The notes beneath the pieces were generated by a model, which was not told the DNA's origin, did not search any database, and worked only from the letters and a program-made list of their open reading frames with translations. This document shows, one piece after another, positions 1-12,177 of a DNA stretch of 64,000 bases (positions are counted from its first letter, which is position 1; the number at the start of each line of letters is the position of its first letter). Origin of the DNA: Siphonodentalium dalli. Lineage: Eukaryota > Mollusca > Scaphopoda > Gadilida > Siphonodentaliidae. Position numbers and translations under genes: made by a program. The stretch lies in contig CP136069.1 of the NCBI GenBank assembly GCA_032622095.1, positions 51,194,760-51,258,759 of the forward strand, in the 5' to 3' direction.

Positions 1-1130
1 TTCGTATACTTGACGTATAACATGGCTGGTTAGTTGGTTACTTGTTTAACACGGCTCATGCTGGCTGGGTGGCCTGTGTACTTGTGTAACATGGCTGGTT
101 AGTTGGTTTACTTGCTTAACATGCTTGGTTGGTTGCATGGTTTACTTGTGTAACATGGCTCGTTATAGTTGGTCACTTGCTTAACATGCCTGGTTAGTCG
201 GTTAACATGTGTAACATGGCTCATGATGGTTGGTTGGTTAGTTCACTTGGGTAACATGGCTGGTTAGTTGGTATACTTCTGTAACATGGCTATTTAGTTG
301 GTTTACTTGTTTAACATTGCTCATGCTGGATGGTTGGTTCGTATACATGATGTATAACATGGCTGGTTAGTTGGTATACTTGTGTAACATGGCTGTTTAG
401 TTGGTTTACTTGTTTAACATGGCTCATGCCGGCTGGGTGGTTAGTATAATTGACGTATAACATGGCTGTTTAGTTGGTTTACCTGTTTAACATGGCTCAT
501 GCTGGCTGGGTGGTTAGTATACTTGGGTAACATTGCTGGTTAGTTGGTTTACTTGTTGTTTAACATGGCTCATTCTGGCTGGGTGGTTAGTATACTTGAC
601 GTATAACATGGCTGTTTAGTTGGTTTACTTGTTTAACACGGCTCATACTGGCTCGTTGGTCAGTTTACTTGGGTAACATTGCTGGTTAGTTGGTTTACTT
701 GTTTAACATGGCTCATGCTGGCTGGGTGGTCAGTATACTTGACGTATAACATGACTGGTTAGTTGGTTTACTTGTTGTTTAACATGGCTCATGCTGGCTG
801 GGTGGTTAGTATACTTGACGTATAACATGGCTGTTTAGTTGGTTTACTTGTTTAACACGGCTCACGATGGCTCGTTGGTCAGTTTACTTGGGTAACATTG
901 CTGTTTAGTTGGTTACTTGTTTAACACGGCTCATGCTGGCTGGTTGGTCAGTTTACTTGGGTAACATTGCTGTTTAGTTGGTTTACTTGTTTAACATGGC
1001 TCATACTGGCTCGTTGGTCAGTTTACTTGGGTAACATTGCTGGTTAGTTGGTTTACTTGTTTAATATGGCTCATGCTGGCTGGGTGGTTAGTATACTTGA
1101 CGTATAACATGGCTGTTTAGTTGGTTACTT
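1..1130. repeat. Minisatellite, about 72-bp higher-order unit
   Basis: Tandem array running in from the window edge. Two related half-units of about 36 bp alternate: one with TTTAACATGGCTCATGCTGG and one with ACTTGACGTATAACATGGCT, each followed by a TTAGTTGGT-type linker. The landmark TTGACGTATAACATGG recurs at about 10, 451, 597, 739, 815 and 1097, spacings that fit a 71-76 bp unit. Copies are diverged, with small indels. No long open frame runs through it. The left end of the array is outside the window. Confidence 0.9.
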
Positions 1131-1902
1131 TGGTCGTATCACGACGTGGCCTGTTTTATGTTTTATCGTTGGCGTCAAAATCGACCAGATGGTTCCCTTT
1201 ACGTGGATCAGCAATCCGCGCTTACCGATATTCGACCAAGATTCACCATCGCTGAACCTCTATTGCGCCATGCACTATAACAAATGAGCCACCAAGAATT
1301 ATTTAGGGAGCAATGTTCGACTGCGTTTTACTGAGAAAGTTCGCTCGGAAGGTTTGATTCTCTCCAAGATAAGACACGATCGAAAATCAAGAGCTAGTGT
1401 ACTTGGTTATTGAACGGGTAGATTGCATAGTTTAAAACTAATTCCCTTTATCTATACGAGTCGATATGTGTCTGGGAGTACAAAATGTTCTAACGGCTTG
1501 AGTGGAAGTGTCTAATCATTCTTAGGGAATTTTTCAATCAGTTCTATATGGAGCTTCAGAATGAAATCTGAATGGTGTCGATTGCAATAGACCTGGCACG
1601 TTTTCAGGTTATCTCAAAGGATAGCTTTCACATGCAGTCGGTGGCATCAAAATGGAGGCTATAAACTGCATACCATTGATTTCAACATACTTTAGTTACA
1701 CGAGAACTGACAGTTATCTATGGGCTTGAATGATAAGTTTTCAACAAATAATATCTACATACACTCCCTATATCAACACCTATCATATTCTTATTATAAG
1801 CACACCCCCTCTGCATTCAGACAATTAACGCCCGTTGGAATCAATACAATTCTCCATGCGGTTTATACATGAACGTTCATAAACCAATAACTGAAGTCGA
1901 CA
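1131..1902. other. Mostly unique spacer; holds one copy of a duplicated segment
   Basis: No coding frame or RNA gene recognised. The stretch 1577-1665 (CGATTGCAATAGACCTGGCA onward) matches 3570-3660 with scattered differences, so one segment is present on both sides of the 61-bp minisatellite. Confidence 0.6.
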
Positions 1903-2124
1903 CTTCATAAAAAAAGCGACGACCACCTATATACGTCACTCCAAGTCGACCGTGTGCACGTGCTCGTTGCGTGATGGCCACTTCACAAAAGGCGACGAAC
2001 CACCTACGTCACTCCAAGCCGACGGTGTGCACGTGCTCGCTGCGTGATGTCCACTTCACAAAGGCGATGAACCAACTATATACGTCACTTCAAGCCGACG
2101 GTGTGCACGCGCTCGCTGCGTGTT
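1903..2124. repeat. Three-copy, CpG-rich 72-75 bp tandem repeat
   Basis: Units begin at about 1905, 1981 and 2053 with CACTTCACAAAAGGCGACGA-like sequence and end in GTGCACGTGCTCGCTGCGTG. The GC and CpG content is higher than in the flanks. The first copy is the most diverged. Confidence 0.85.
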
Positions 2125-2389
2125 TGTTATTGGGGACTGTTGGAATTTGAACAATATATGTTACTTACAATGATTGTGTTAGTTTTGAAAAGTTGTTCAA
2201 ATTATTAATATTCTATTAAAACGTACTGCTATATGGTTATAAGAAATCACGTGTAGATCGATTTGAGTCAATGGTTTTGGCCGGCAGAGAATAATTAAAC
2301 AAAGCTCGCGTGAATCCCTTCCGGGAAAATCGGAAGAAGTATCTTTAAATTCATTGTTTAGTGGACAATCATAGAACAGTATGCTGCAG

Positions 2390-3548
2390 AGAGATAAACT
2401 ACATATACGTGTTATAAGGGAGGCTTTATATGTCATGTGATCGGATACATAGAGATAATCTACATGTAAGTTATAAGGGAGGCTTTATATATTTGTCATG
2501 TGATCTGATGCAGACAGATAAACTACATGTTAGTGTTATAGTGGAGGCTTTATATGCCATGTGATTTGCTACAGAGAGATAAACTACATGTTAGTGTTAT
2601 AATGGAGGCTTTATATGTAATGTGATTTGCTAGATAGAGATAAACTACATGTAAGTGTTACAATGGAGGCTTTATATGTCATGTGATGTCTGCTACAGAG
2701 AGATAATCTACAGGTAAGTGTTATAAGGGAGGCTTTGTGTGTCATGTGATCTGCTACAGATCGATACACTACATGTAAGTGTTATTATAGAGGCTTTATG
2801 TCATGTGATCTACTACAGAGATATAAACTACATGTAAGTGTTATAAGTGTTATAAGGGAGGCTTTATGTGTCATGTCATCTTCTATAGAGAGATAATCTA
2901 CATGTAAGTGTAATAATGGAGGCTTTATATGTCATGGTATCTGCTACAGAGAGATAATCAACGTGTAAGTGTAATAATGGAGGCTTTATATGTCATGTGA
3001 TCTGCTACAGGGAGATAATCAACGTGTAAGTGTAATAATGGAGGCTTTATATGTCATTTTCTACATGTAAGTGTTATAATGGAGGCTTTATATCTCATGT
3101 GATCTGCTACAGAGAGATAATCTACATGTACGTGTTATAAGGGAGGCATTATATGTAATGTGATTTGCTACAGAGATATAAACTACATGTACGTGTTATA
3201 ATGGAGGCTTTATATGTCATGTGATCTGCTATAGAGAGATAAACTACATGTTAGTGTTATAATGGAGGCTTTATATGTAATGTGATTTGCTACAGAGATA
3301 ATCCACATGTAAGTGTTATAAGGGAGGCTTTATATGTCATGTGATCTGCTACAGAGAGATACTCTACATGTAAGTGTTATAAGGGAGGCTTTATATGTCA
3401 TGTGATCTGCTACAGAGAGATAATCTACATGTAAATGTTATAAGGGAGGCTTTATATGTCATGTGATCTGCTACAGAGAGATAATCAACATGTAAGTGTT
3501 ATAAGGGAGGCTTTATATGACATGTGATCTGCTATAGAGAGATGCTCG
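2390..3548. repeat. 61-bp minisatellite, about 19 copies
   Basis: The unit carries CTACATGTAAGTGTTATAAG, then GGAGGCTTTATATGTCATGT, then GATCTGCTACAGAGAGAT. Common variants are AAGGGAGG/AATGGAGG and AATCTAC/AAACTAC. One unit at 2838-2860 has a partial internal duplication of GTGTTATAAG. Stops occur in all frames, so it is non-coding. Confidence 0.93.
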
Positions 3549-3849
3549 ATAGATTGTAATCTTCATTTGCTATCGATTGCAACAGATCTGGCACGTTTTC
3601 ATGTTATCTCAAAGGATAAGTTTTCACAAGCCGTCGGAAGCATCATTGCGGAGGCTATACTGGCTAATATTCCACACGAAACAAGGACATGGCGACAGGG
3701 TGGAGTGTTGATAGAATTTTTAGCAGCTACATGTAGCAATGGCAGACAAAAAATGAGTTATCTGACACAATGTAGCGTGGAATTTCTCTATAAAATGCGG
3801 TCAAATTGTTTTTACTGAAGTCGCCATCAGTTTGAAAAATTACCAATCA
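3549..3849. other. Second copy of the segment that precedes the 61-bp array
   Basis: Positions 3570-3660 repeat 1577-1665. The 83-codon frame across 3567-3818 has no recognisable domain and lies in duplicated non-coding DNA, so it is not called as a gene. Confidence 0.5.
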
Positions 3850-5170
3850 TCAAGGTCTCGAAATGGAAGGGGGTGCAGTTGTAAATTATCAGGTAGTCAC
3901 GCCCAAAATAGAGACATGTGGCCAAGTACATGTATCCAACATCGCCGCAGCTTGATTTCGTATGGCGACATAATGCTAATATAACTTCAGGGTTACATAG
4001 GGAGGGCGTGTATATAATCCACCTCTCACTCAGCAGCACCAAACAGTTATAAACACAAATATTATATACGTTAAATGCCCACTTAATCACATTATACACA
4101 AAATATTAAATATTATATACCATTTGGAAGAGGATCCAAATATATATATATTCCACCAGAATACGGAACAGCAGCTGTCGTGGACTAGCAGTGTCCACCA
4201 AGTGACATAGATTATCACATTCCTCCTATATTTACCCCATATTGCATCGTTATTCACAACTAGATAGAGTTTGTTTCCTTTCCATTGAGAATACTAAACT
4301 GGCAGTACACGCCAGATGGAAATTAAGCACAGAACACAAATCGGTACCGTGACAAAAACATGTTCACAGTCCATTCAACTGGATAAGTTGATAATATATG
4401 TTTTGGGACTTCTTCTTTCAAATGCCTTTAAATGAACTAGGGTTCCTCGGTGCATGTGTCTCGGTTATAAAGCCAAGATGAAGTGAAAAGCACTTCAATC
4501 TTATAGCTTATCCTTAAAATCAATTATTATTTGGTTGCTTTTTAATAAATGTATGAGTAAATTAAACCAGAAGTATCCCAGTGTCATCTAGAACTGCAGA
4601 TAGTTCCATCAATGTGAATCCGAAGGTTGTGACGGAGATAGGGGAACAGCACTAACAAAGATGGAAAGATCGCCAGCGATACCAAGATTAGTGTTCTCAG
4701 ATAATTACAGTCGCGAGCACCGTCTCAAGAGAGTGTACCGAGAAACACCTGGTCATATGTTAATATAATATATGAGAACCTATCTGCACGATCATTTGTT
4801 GCACTATGCCAGAAAATACTTAGATCGTACTCATGAACTCATTCATATGAGGTCTTGTCGATGACCGCTGCAGAAGTCGACTTTTAGAATTGTTGTCTAC
4901 CTGGCAAAATTTCAATGATCGTCTCTTATAAGGAGAGTAAACTCATCGTCCAAAAAACGGTAAGTGATAAAGAGCGTTCTCGTGCATGAGCCTTGAACTC
5001 GTTTTCAACTCAAAATGGATGGATGCTTTTGTGGGTTTTCGCGATGCGTGCGCAATACGAACCGAAGTGCTTGCAGTATTTTTAATTCGTTTTTACCTGG
5101 TAAGTTGAACAATTAATTATAGGCATTTTTTACAAATTGGATATCAAATCCGACATAGTATCTTTATTTC
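3850..5170 (+). repeat. Dispersed repeat family A, copy A1 (nearly full length)
   Basis: Reference copy of a repeat of about 1.3 kb that recurs head to tail over 3.8-15.2 kb. Ordered landmarks are GGGGTGCAGTTGTAAATTAT at the left; CCACCAGAATACGGAACAGC; CATGTTCACAGTCCATTC; TTTAAATGAAC; CCATCAATGTGAA; ATGGAAAGATCGCCAGCGAT; TTGTTGCACTATACCAGAAA; CAGAAGTCGACTT; and CGCGATGCGTGCGCAATACG near the right end. No transposase or reverse transcriptase is recognisable, so it is best called an unclassified non-autonomous element. Confidence 0.75.
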
Positions 5171-6127
5171 CAATAAATGGAAAGTTTGATGTAACAGTTG
5201 TTGGAAAATTCCGACCCATGGTGTGTTTCAAGGGGGATACATTGATTTTCATAGTTTATTCGACTGGATAAGTTCACAATATAATGCTCTGGGGCTTCTT
5301 CTTTCAAATTGTGTATAATATGGAATATGTTATTTGAAATTGGGGTCTTTAACCCTTTACCCAACAGAAGGGCCCTGTGCCAATGCATTCTCTTATATAT
5401 GCGAGTCGACCATAGGTCGCCTCGCATATATCAGAGAATGCATTGGCTTAACACATTAAAAATTATAAAATTGTTAAAGAATGTAAGAAAAAATGGTAAA
5501 AAGTGTTTAAAAAAGATTTTTTTTAGGCCAATGCATTCTCTTATATATGCGAGGCGACCTATGGTCGACTCGCATATATAAGAGAATGCATTGGCACAGG
5601 GCATAACTGTAACTATCACAATGTGGTCAAGGAGCCGGTTCCAATGATATCCATATTTGTATGGTTCTATCGAGACAGACCGAAGATATTTTTAAACTGT
5701 TGAAGCTTTATTTGGCCGGTTTTGGCCGGTTTGTTGGGTAAAGGGTTAAATGAAGCTAAGATGAAGCGAAAAGCACTCCAATATCATAACTCATCTTTAA
5801 AATCAATTATTATATGTCAGATATCGTCATTGTGTTGCTTTTTTTAAATGTACGAGTAAATTAAACCCGAAGTATCCCGGTGTCATCGAGAAGTGCAGTG
5901 AGTTCCATCAATGTGAACCCGAGGGTTGAACGCACTATGGTGACGGATATAGCAAAGATGGAAAGAGCGCCAGCGATATCCAGATTAGTGTTCTCAGATA
6001 ATTACTGTCGCGAGCACTGGACTCCTGAGAGTGTACCAAGAAAGATCATGGCCATATGTTATTATATATATGAACCTATTTGCACGATAATTTGTTGCAC
6101 TATACCAGAAAATACTTAGATGGTACA
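5171..6127 (+). repeat. Family A, copy A2, split by a MITE
   Basis: Follows A1 directly through the junction TTTGATGTAACAGTTGTTGG, as in a tandem array. It carries the TGTTCACAG-type block rearranged near 5240-5340, then is interrupted at 5349-5749 by a TTAA-flanked MITE. It resumes as AATGAAGCTAAGATGAAGCG and ends near the ATACTTAGAT landmark. About 36 bp present in A3 just after the insertion site are missing here. Confidence 0.7.
5349..5749 (+). mobile_element. piggyBac-like double-hairpin MITE, copy 1
   Basis: 401 bp including TTAA at both ends (5349-5352 and 5746-5749). The terminal inverted repeat is TTAACCCTTTACCCAACA. Inside lie two 67-bp near-palindromes, 5380-5446 and 5528-5594, separated by an AT-rich spacer. 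The second is essentially the exact reverse complement of the first. The 3' subterminal part carries doubled GGCCGGTTTT. TTAA duplication plus a CCC start fits the piggyBac superfamily; no coding capacity is left. It sits inside family A copy A2. Confidence 0.88.
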
Positions 6128-6690
6128 CATCAGTACCTTGACAAAAACATGTTCACAGTCCATTCGACTGGATAAGTTGATAATATAATGTTTTTGGAGC
6201 TTCTTCTCTCAAATGGTATACAATATAGAATATGTTGTATATATTGTGATTCGAAAACGGGGCCTTTAAATGAACTGGTGTCCCTCGGTTCATGTGTCTC
6301 GGTTATAAAGCTAAGATGAAGCGAAAAGCACTATAATCTCATAGCTCATCCTTAAAATCAATTATTATATATCAGATATCGTCACTGGGTTGCTTTTTAT
6401 TAAATGCATAAGTAAATTAAACCCGAAGTATCCCGGTGTCACCGAGAACTACAGAGAGTTCCATCAATGTGAACCCGAAGGTCGAACGCACTATGGTGAC
6501 GGAGATAGGGTAACTGTACTAGCAAAGATGGAAAGATCGCCAGCGATACCAAGGTTAGTGTTCTCAGATAATAACTGTCTCAAGAGAGTGTACCGAGAAA
6601 GTACCTGATCATAATTATGTGAATATATATGAACCTATTTGCACGATAATTTGTTGCACTATATACCAGAAAATACTTAGATCGTACATC
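6128..6690 (+). repeat. Family A, copy A3 (3' part missing)
   Basis: Begins with GTACCTTGACAAAAACATG-like sequence and runs through the CCATCAATGTGAACCCGAAG block to the ATACTTAGATCGTACATCGG junction, where A4 starts. It supplies empty-site sequence for the MITE in A2 (GGGGCCTTTAAATGAACTGG). Confidence 0.7.
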
Positions 6691-6785
6691 GGTACCTTGA
6701 CAAAAACATGTTCACAGTACATTCGACTGGATAAGTTGATAATATAATGTTTTTGGAGCTTCTTCTTTCAAATGGTATACAATAT

Positions 6786-7686
6786 GGATTGTTACCCTCC
6801 TCTCTATTTTCGACGCTTCTGATTGGCCCATGTCCTGTCACGTGCCGGCGACAAATCACACTGTCGCCCGCTGAGCCGGGAGACATTGTTTTTGTCGCCC
6901 GCCTGATGTTATATTGCAAGAATATCTCCAAACATACACTGCAGTAACTCATCTATTTCACATAACTACGATGTAGTAAAATCATAGATCTTATATACCC
7001 CACGGATTCGCAAAACACACCAGTTGTGGTGTTTGCTAATTTGCATATATTTAGTGAAAACTAATATTCGAACTTTTAAGTTGATACTGTTATCGGACAA
7101 GCGTTATTATGTCCTTTTTACATCGAAACATCTCGGTGATTCAATATGTTCATGTCGACATTATGGTGCAAGATTGAAAGAGTGGATCCCTTGAGGTTGG
7201 TTGGTTATAAATGTTTGCTGGTGGACAACGTAATGCATACGTTTGTCGCGAATATTGAATATGCCACATTGCAGAAGGCGATAACATACCTTATGGCTTA
7301 TTGGTTTACATTGCATGGACCGATATTGACGATTTTACCACCAACATGATCGTAAATAAACGCTGATTATCAAACGCTTAACGGCTTGACTATCGTTTAT
7401 GGAACAGAAATCCTATAGGACGATAAGTAGTTACTGAAAATATACATAATCTGGAAAAATAGCACTCGTGACTCAGTGCAACATCGTGCGTGTGGATGGC
7501 AAGGATTTTTTCCTGTGGTATAATCGGGTAACAAAACAGTTGTTGCCCTTTTTCTCGGGAGACATCGAGATTTGTCACCCGCTCGAGAACGGAATGTTTC
7601 CCTCGGAGCTGCGCTCCTCGGGAGACATTCCGTTCTCGAGCGGGTGACAAATCTCAATGTCTCCCTCGACAGCGGGCGACAACTGT
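6786..7686. mobile_element. GC-rich insertion with hairpin and inverted ends
   Basis: About 900 bp inserted into family A. Near its left end (6859-6905) is CTGTCGCCCGCTG followed by GGGAGACATTG. The reverse complement of its right end (7640-7684) reads TTGTCGCCCGCTG followed by GGGAGACATTG, so the ends are inverted repeats of at least about 35 bp. It is visibly richer in CpG than the surrounding repeats. No transposase frame is seen. A clear target duplication could not be fixed. Confidence 0.55.
7557..7665. repeat. 109-bp hairpin
   Basis: GGGAGACAT at 7557 pairs with ATGTCTCCC ending at 7665. The arm continues through TTGTCACCCGCTCGAGAACG and its complement. The apex is near GGAGCTGCGCTCC. 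Only a few mismatches. Confidence 0.85.
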
Positions 7687-8189
7687 ATAATATGTTGTAT
7701 ATATTGTGATTCGAAAATGGGGCCTTTAAATGAACTGGTGTCCCTCGGTTCATGTGTCTCGGTTATAAAGCTGAGATGAAGCGAAAAGCACTCCAATCTC
7801 ATAGCTCATCCTTAAAATCAATTATTATATGTCAGATATCGTCATTAGGTTGCTTTGTTTTAAATGTATGAGTAAATTAAACCCAAAGTATCCCGGTGTC
7901 ATCGAGAAGTGCAGTGAGTTCCATCAATGTGAACCGAACGGTCGAACGCACTATGGTGACGGATATAGGGTCACAGTACTAGCACAGATGGAAAGAGCGC
8001 CAGCGATACCAATATTAGTGTTCTCAGATATTTACAGTCGCGAGCACTGGTCTCGTGAGACTGTACCGAGAAAGAACCTGATCATATGTGAATATTATAC
8101 AAGAAAACTAAGATGCATGCATCAGGTCGCCCGTGAACTATCTACCATAGAATTGTTGTAGCTATCGATTATACATTTTGGAATATCTG

Positions 8190-8553
8190 CCTGTATGTAT
8201 GTGTGTATGCGTGAATGCATGTGTGTATGTGTTATAGACTCTAACACTGCTCGACCGATCCGACTCGGATTTGGTATTTAACGTGTCAACTTGACCTCGC
8301 TCATAGGCATGTTTCTGGACCTTGACCGATCCGACTAAAATTTTGTGTGTAGGACTACTTCGATCCCGGGAGCAATATGGACGGGTCCAAATTCACGTGG
8401 GACCATGTCATCGAACGTGCTGATATAGGCATGTTTCTGGACCAATTGAACAATAGTTTGTCCAGACGCTGTATATACTGGGCACTGTCCAGATGGAGGC
8501 GATCACAAAGAAATCCCTAAATAGCCCGAACGAAGTCGGGTACATCAGCTAGT
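8190..8553 (-). mobile_element. Retroposon-like repeat P, copy 1, microsatellite-tailed
   Basis: Read on the minus strand it starts ACTAGCTGATGTACCCGACT followed by TCGTTCGGGC, then passes GGTCCAGAAACATGCCTAT and ends in a CATA/CACA microsatellite (8190-8235). The same layout occurs on the plus strand at 58908-59190. The stable head and simple-sequence tail suggest a non-LTR retroposon, but no coding region is present and its class is unresolved. Confidence 0.6.
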
Positions 8554-8564
8554 CTAATATATAT

Positions 8565-8930
8565 TTTGGGACTTTTGTCTGTCTGTTTGTCTGTTAGCTA
8601 TGGCCGGGAAAACTGCCTGACAGATTTGACGAAATTTGATACCTAGGGCAAATTATTTCCAGGGAGTATTTTGGACGGGTCAAATCTTGACCCCGACCTG
8701 ACTTTGACATTCAAAAAGATCAATTCAAGGTCAAATCTGGTAAAACGGAAGGATTTCAACGAAATTTGATACGTACCGTTACTTTTGACCCATGAGTGTT
8801 TTGGATTGGTCAAATCATGGCCCCGACCTGACCTTGCCTTCAAATTTGTCAATTCAAGGTCAAATCGGGTAAAGCCGGGCGGATTTCGACGGGTACTTTT
8901 GTCGGGCACTTTTGTGTTTGACAAATATAT
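8565..8930 (-). mobile_element. Retroposon-like repeat Q, copy 1
   Basis: On the minus strand it contains two diverged tandem modules with GATTTGACCTTGAATTG and GATTTGACCCGTCCAAAA, then a GACAGACAAACAGACAG-type tail at 8575-8600. A related copy lies at 49296-49560. No open frame of note. Confidence 0.55.
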
Positions 8931-9025
8931 CTATATCAATATTACCATACGGGTCATTAAAATAGATACGACGAAACAAATTTTGAAGGGTGCATGTATC
9001 AGGTAAATTTTTATATTTCAAATGA

Positions 9026-9660
9026 TGACAGGAATTCGGAAAATTGAAGTACCTACGTAATACTGGCTATCCGCATGAAGAGATATACATGTATATAAAA
9101 ACCAAAATAGAAGATGACTGCTGGCGACAATGTTTTCCAAAACAATTCAAAGCATTCTATAGCTCCCATCTAGTTGTCACCCCGAAGATCAATATGAAGT
9201 TTGGTGACTATCAGATGAGGGATATGTCTGCACAGTTGCTAAACAAATCAGTCATGCAAAGAGTAAGATAGCAAATTGCTGTCTGTGGTCATGTTTTTTA
9301 ACGCAATTCGGAAAAATTAGACTACTCTCACCCTGGTTATCCAGAAGATCATTGTGGAATTTGATGACGATCGGACAAGGGATGTCGTCTGTAGGATCAA
9401 CCAAATTATTTAGCCATAAAAATAGTAAAATTCAAGATCACCGCTGGCAGTGATGTTTTCACAAGGAAAGTCTGAGAACAAAATATGGCTCACATCTAGT
9501 GGTGACCCAAAATATCCACATGAGAAAAAGTTCTCCAATAAAAGCTGGCTGCAGGGTGCGCCAATTGATTCAAATTTGAAATTTAGCAGGGTGTATTGCT
9601 GGTGGACATGTTTTCCCCGCAAATTTGATAGACCGATGGACAAAACCACTGAATCCGTTG
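9026..9660 (+). repeat. Family F, diverged repeated modules
   Basis: Two to three decayed modules share CTGGCGACAATGTTTTCC-like text, AGATCAATATGAAGTTTGGT and a GATCGGACAAGGGAT block. A better preserved copy is at 10165-10370, and a short piece (GATGGCCGCTGGCAGCCATG) lies inside the element at 51212. The short frames here have no recognised domain. Confidence 0.5.
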
Positions 9661-10164
9661 AATCAATATACATGTACACATGGTATACTGGTATATAAAG
9701 GTACTGAAAATAACTATATTACTAGTATACATAAAATAAACCATATATCATGGCTATGGCTATGTGTTCTAATATCCGAACATGACAGCTGAGAAATTGG
9801 TGTGAATTGAAGATTGGTGGGGTCTCAAGCATATCTACCCCACCACGTTAGAAACATGCCATTAAATGGCATAAGTATAATCTAGCTTGAGGACAGAAGT
9901 GATCCATAAAACCCCCCTTAATTCAACCAGGTCCTCACACGCGATGTATGGTCGATCACATGATGATCAAGGGGGGATTAGAATTGTTGTATACAAACAG
10001 CACTACATGTAAATATAAAATAAAATAGTGCTACATCTTATTACAGATTATTGCCGCATATAATCAGTGACTATACAGGCAGTCTGACAAAATAAAGTTT
10101 CAGTGACACTCTATCCGAAGAGGGGGGTAATTTCATCTGTTACAGTCAATGGAGCAATTATGAA
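9661..10164. other. Unique spacer
   Basis: No gene or repeat recognised apart from short C-rich and G-rich runs near 9917 and 9970 that could pair weakly. Confidence 0.5.
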
Positions 10165-10370
10165 TCTGGAAAGGTGAAATTTCTAAGTAATACTAGATAT
10201 CGACATGACGCGATAACATATAACGTAAATGCAATATGGCCGCTGGCGACCATTTTTTTCCCATGAAATTCAAAAAATATTTGATAGCTCTCATCTGATA
10301 GATCAATATCAAGATAAATATGAAGTTTGGTGATGATCGGATGAGTGAAGTGGACTGTGGTATGTGCTAA
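10165..10370 (+). repeat. Family F module
   Basis: Carries TGGCCGCTGGCGACC, ATGAAGTTTGGTGATGATCG and GGATGAGTGAAGTGGACTGT, matching 9026-9260 with many substitutions. Confidence 0.6.
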
Positions 10371-10389
10371 AGGGTTTAGTAATGCTTAC

Positions 10390-10727
10390 AAAGATTCTTA
10401 CCTTAATATTTTTATGTTCACTTTATAAACTTCACTGAGTCATCTTTGTCATGTATTGAATTTGATATCTTTTGTTAACAGTTTATAAATCATGTATGTC
10501 TCATGTTTGTTATTTTAATTTATTTGTTTATTATCATTAAATCAAGTTACATTCCTTAAAAAGATTCTTACCTTAATGTTTTTATGTTCACTTTATAAAC
10601 TTCACTGAGTCATCTTTGTCATGTATTGAATTTGATATCTTTTGTTAACAGTTTATAAATCATGTATGTCTCATGTTCGTTATTATATTTTATGAGTGTA
10701 TTATCATTAAATAAAGTTATCATTTAA
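10390..10727. repeat. Recent 170-bp tandem duplication
   Basis: AAAGATTCTTACCTTAAT starts at 10390 and again at 10560. The copies are nearly identical over about 140 bp (for example TTTATGTTCACTTTATAAAC) and diverge at their 3' ends. Confidence 0.92.
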
Positions 10728-10860
10728 AATAAATGTATTCACGTCATAAATTATTATTTCACAAAAAAGCTCAAATAACCCAAAACACAATAGTTTAGAG
10801 TCGCCAATTAGTTAATCCGATTACCTATAACACTAAGCACATAAGCCGCTTAACCTTTTA

Positions 10861-11290
10861 AATGGGGCCAACCGTTTACACTTTATAGAATGAAAGAACG
10901 AAAAGTTGAATAAAATCAACAAATTTGTGAATTTAAGAACAATTCAAACGTTAATGTTGTCCATGTCATAACCCGGAAATATGTACTAAATTTCAGTCTT
11001 GTCCATTTATAAACAAAGAAGATAATGCGACATCAAGTCCGCTCACGCCTTTTATTTTGGAGCCGGTCGCATACACTTTATAGTGTGTTTCAAAAATTGA
11101 ATAAAATCAACAAATGGTAAATTTAAAAACAATTCAAACGTTGTTGTATTCCATGTCCCAGCCCGGACATATACACCAAATGTCAATAATATTCATTCAG
11201 AAACAACGGACCAAACGCTATATAACACCCGTATACAACTTTTATTTCGAGCCGGCCTCGGCCTCGGATACATTTTATAGTGTGTACCGA
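10861..11290. repeat. Diverged 195-bp direct repeat, about 2.2 copies
   Basis: CTTTATAG-type landmarks follow a GGRGCCRRCCG motif at about 10865, 11058 and 11248. Each is followed by TTGAATAAAATCAACAAAT and ACAATTCAAACGTT in the first two copies. The third copy is a truncated start. Confidence 0.7.
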
Positions 11291-11775
11291 ATTGGCACAC
11301 GTCGACTGGGGCGAGTTGGCCCTGGGACGATTATGCCGATTCCGACACCTTCTATAATTTACAGTAGGTACCCGTTTACGCGTAGTTTAATTTAGAAAGT
11401 TCAGCAATTAATATCGTAAATAGAGCGACTGTATTTGACAGAGAATGCCTCTGTTATTGATTATTAAGTTGCTATACATTAAAAACGACAAATTCACATG
11501 CTCGTTCAAACGCAGTAGTCTATTTTCGCCATGTTAAAGGACATCCACAAATACCAAATAACGCTAACCTACTGCAAATGTTTTACACGAAATCTGTTAA
11601 CATATTTGGGCTGAATTCATCTGATGCGGTATCATTCCTCGAAATAAATAACAAAACTGTCGTTACTTCAAATGTAGCCGAAATGTAGTTTGTGCTAACA
11701 TTTACACAAATGCTGCGTCTGTTTTTCCTTGGCACACACGTTGCACAATTAACCACCACTAGAGAACCGCCCAAA
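11291..11775. other. Unique spacer
   Basis: No gene or repeat recognised. Confidence 0.5.
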
Positions 11776-12177
11776 TTGGGCGAAATGAACCTATCTGCAC
11801 GATTATTTGTTGCACTATACCAGAAAATACTTAGATCGTACTCATGAACTCATTCATATGAGGTTTTGATGACCACTGCAGAAGTCGACTTTAGAAGAGA
11901 AAGTGTTGAATTTTTGTCAACCTGCATGCAAAAATTACAATGATCGTCTCTTATAAGGAGTGATAATCCACCCGTCTTCGATAGCGGTAAATGATACAGA
12001 GCGCTCTCATGTGTGAGCATTGAACTCGTTTTCAACTAAAATGGATGGATGCTTCTGTTGGGTTTACGCGATGCGTGTGCAATACGAACCGAAGCTATTG
12101 CAATATTTGTTTTTACAAATTGGGTGTCAATTCGAACAGAGTAACTTTATTTTCAATAGTTGGAAGGTTGGATGTAA
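11776..12177 (+). repeat. Family A, copy A5 (3' third)
   Basis: Begins at the GAACCTATCTGCACGATTAT landmark and runs to the family's right end, finishing in GGATGTAA at 12170-12177. The next family A copy would have followed directly, but a solo LTR is inserted here. Confidence 0.75.

Larger units (their letters stand above)
6691..8110 (+). repeat. Family A, copy A4, split by a 0.9-kb insertion
   Basis: The left part ends at about 6785 (GGTATACAATATGG) and the right part resumes at about 7687 (AATATGTTGTATATATTG), matching the uninterrupted sequence of A3. It then runs through CCATCAATGTGAACCGAACG to the TGTACCGAGAAAGAACC block and stops near 8105. Confidence 0.7.

Noticed and set aside
5164-5619. 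Frames with MHWHR / YARRPMVDSH text, also at 41047 and 40893
   Set aside because: They are translations of the MITE hairpins and recur wherever the MITE does.
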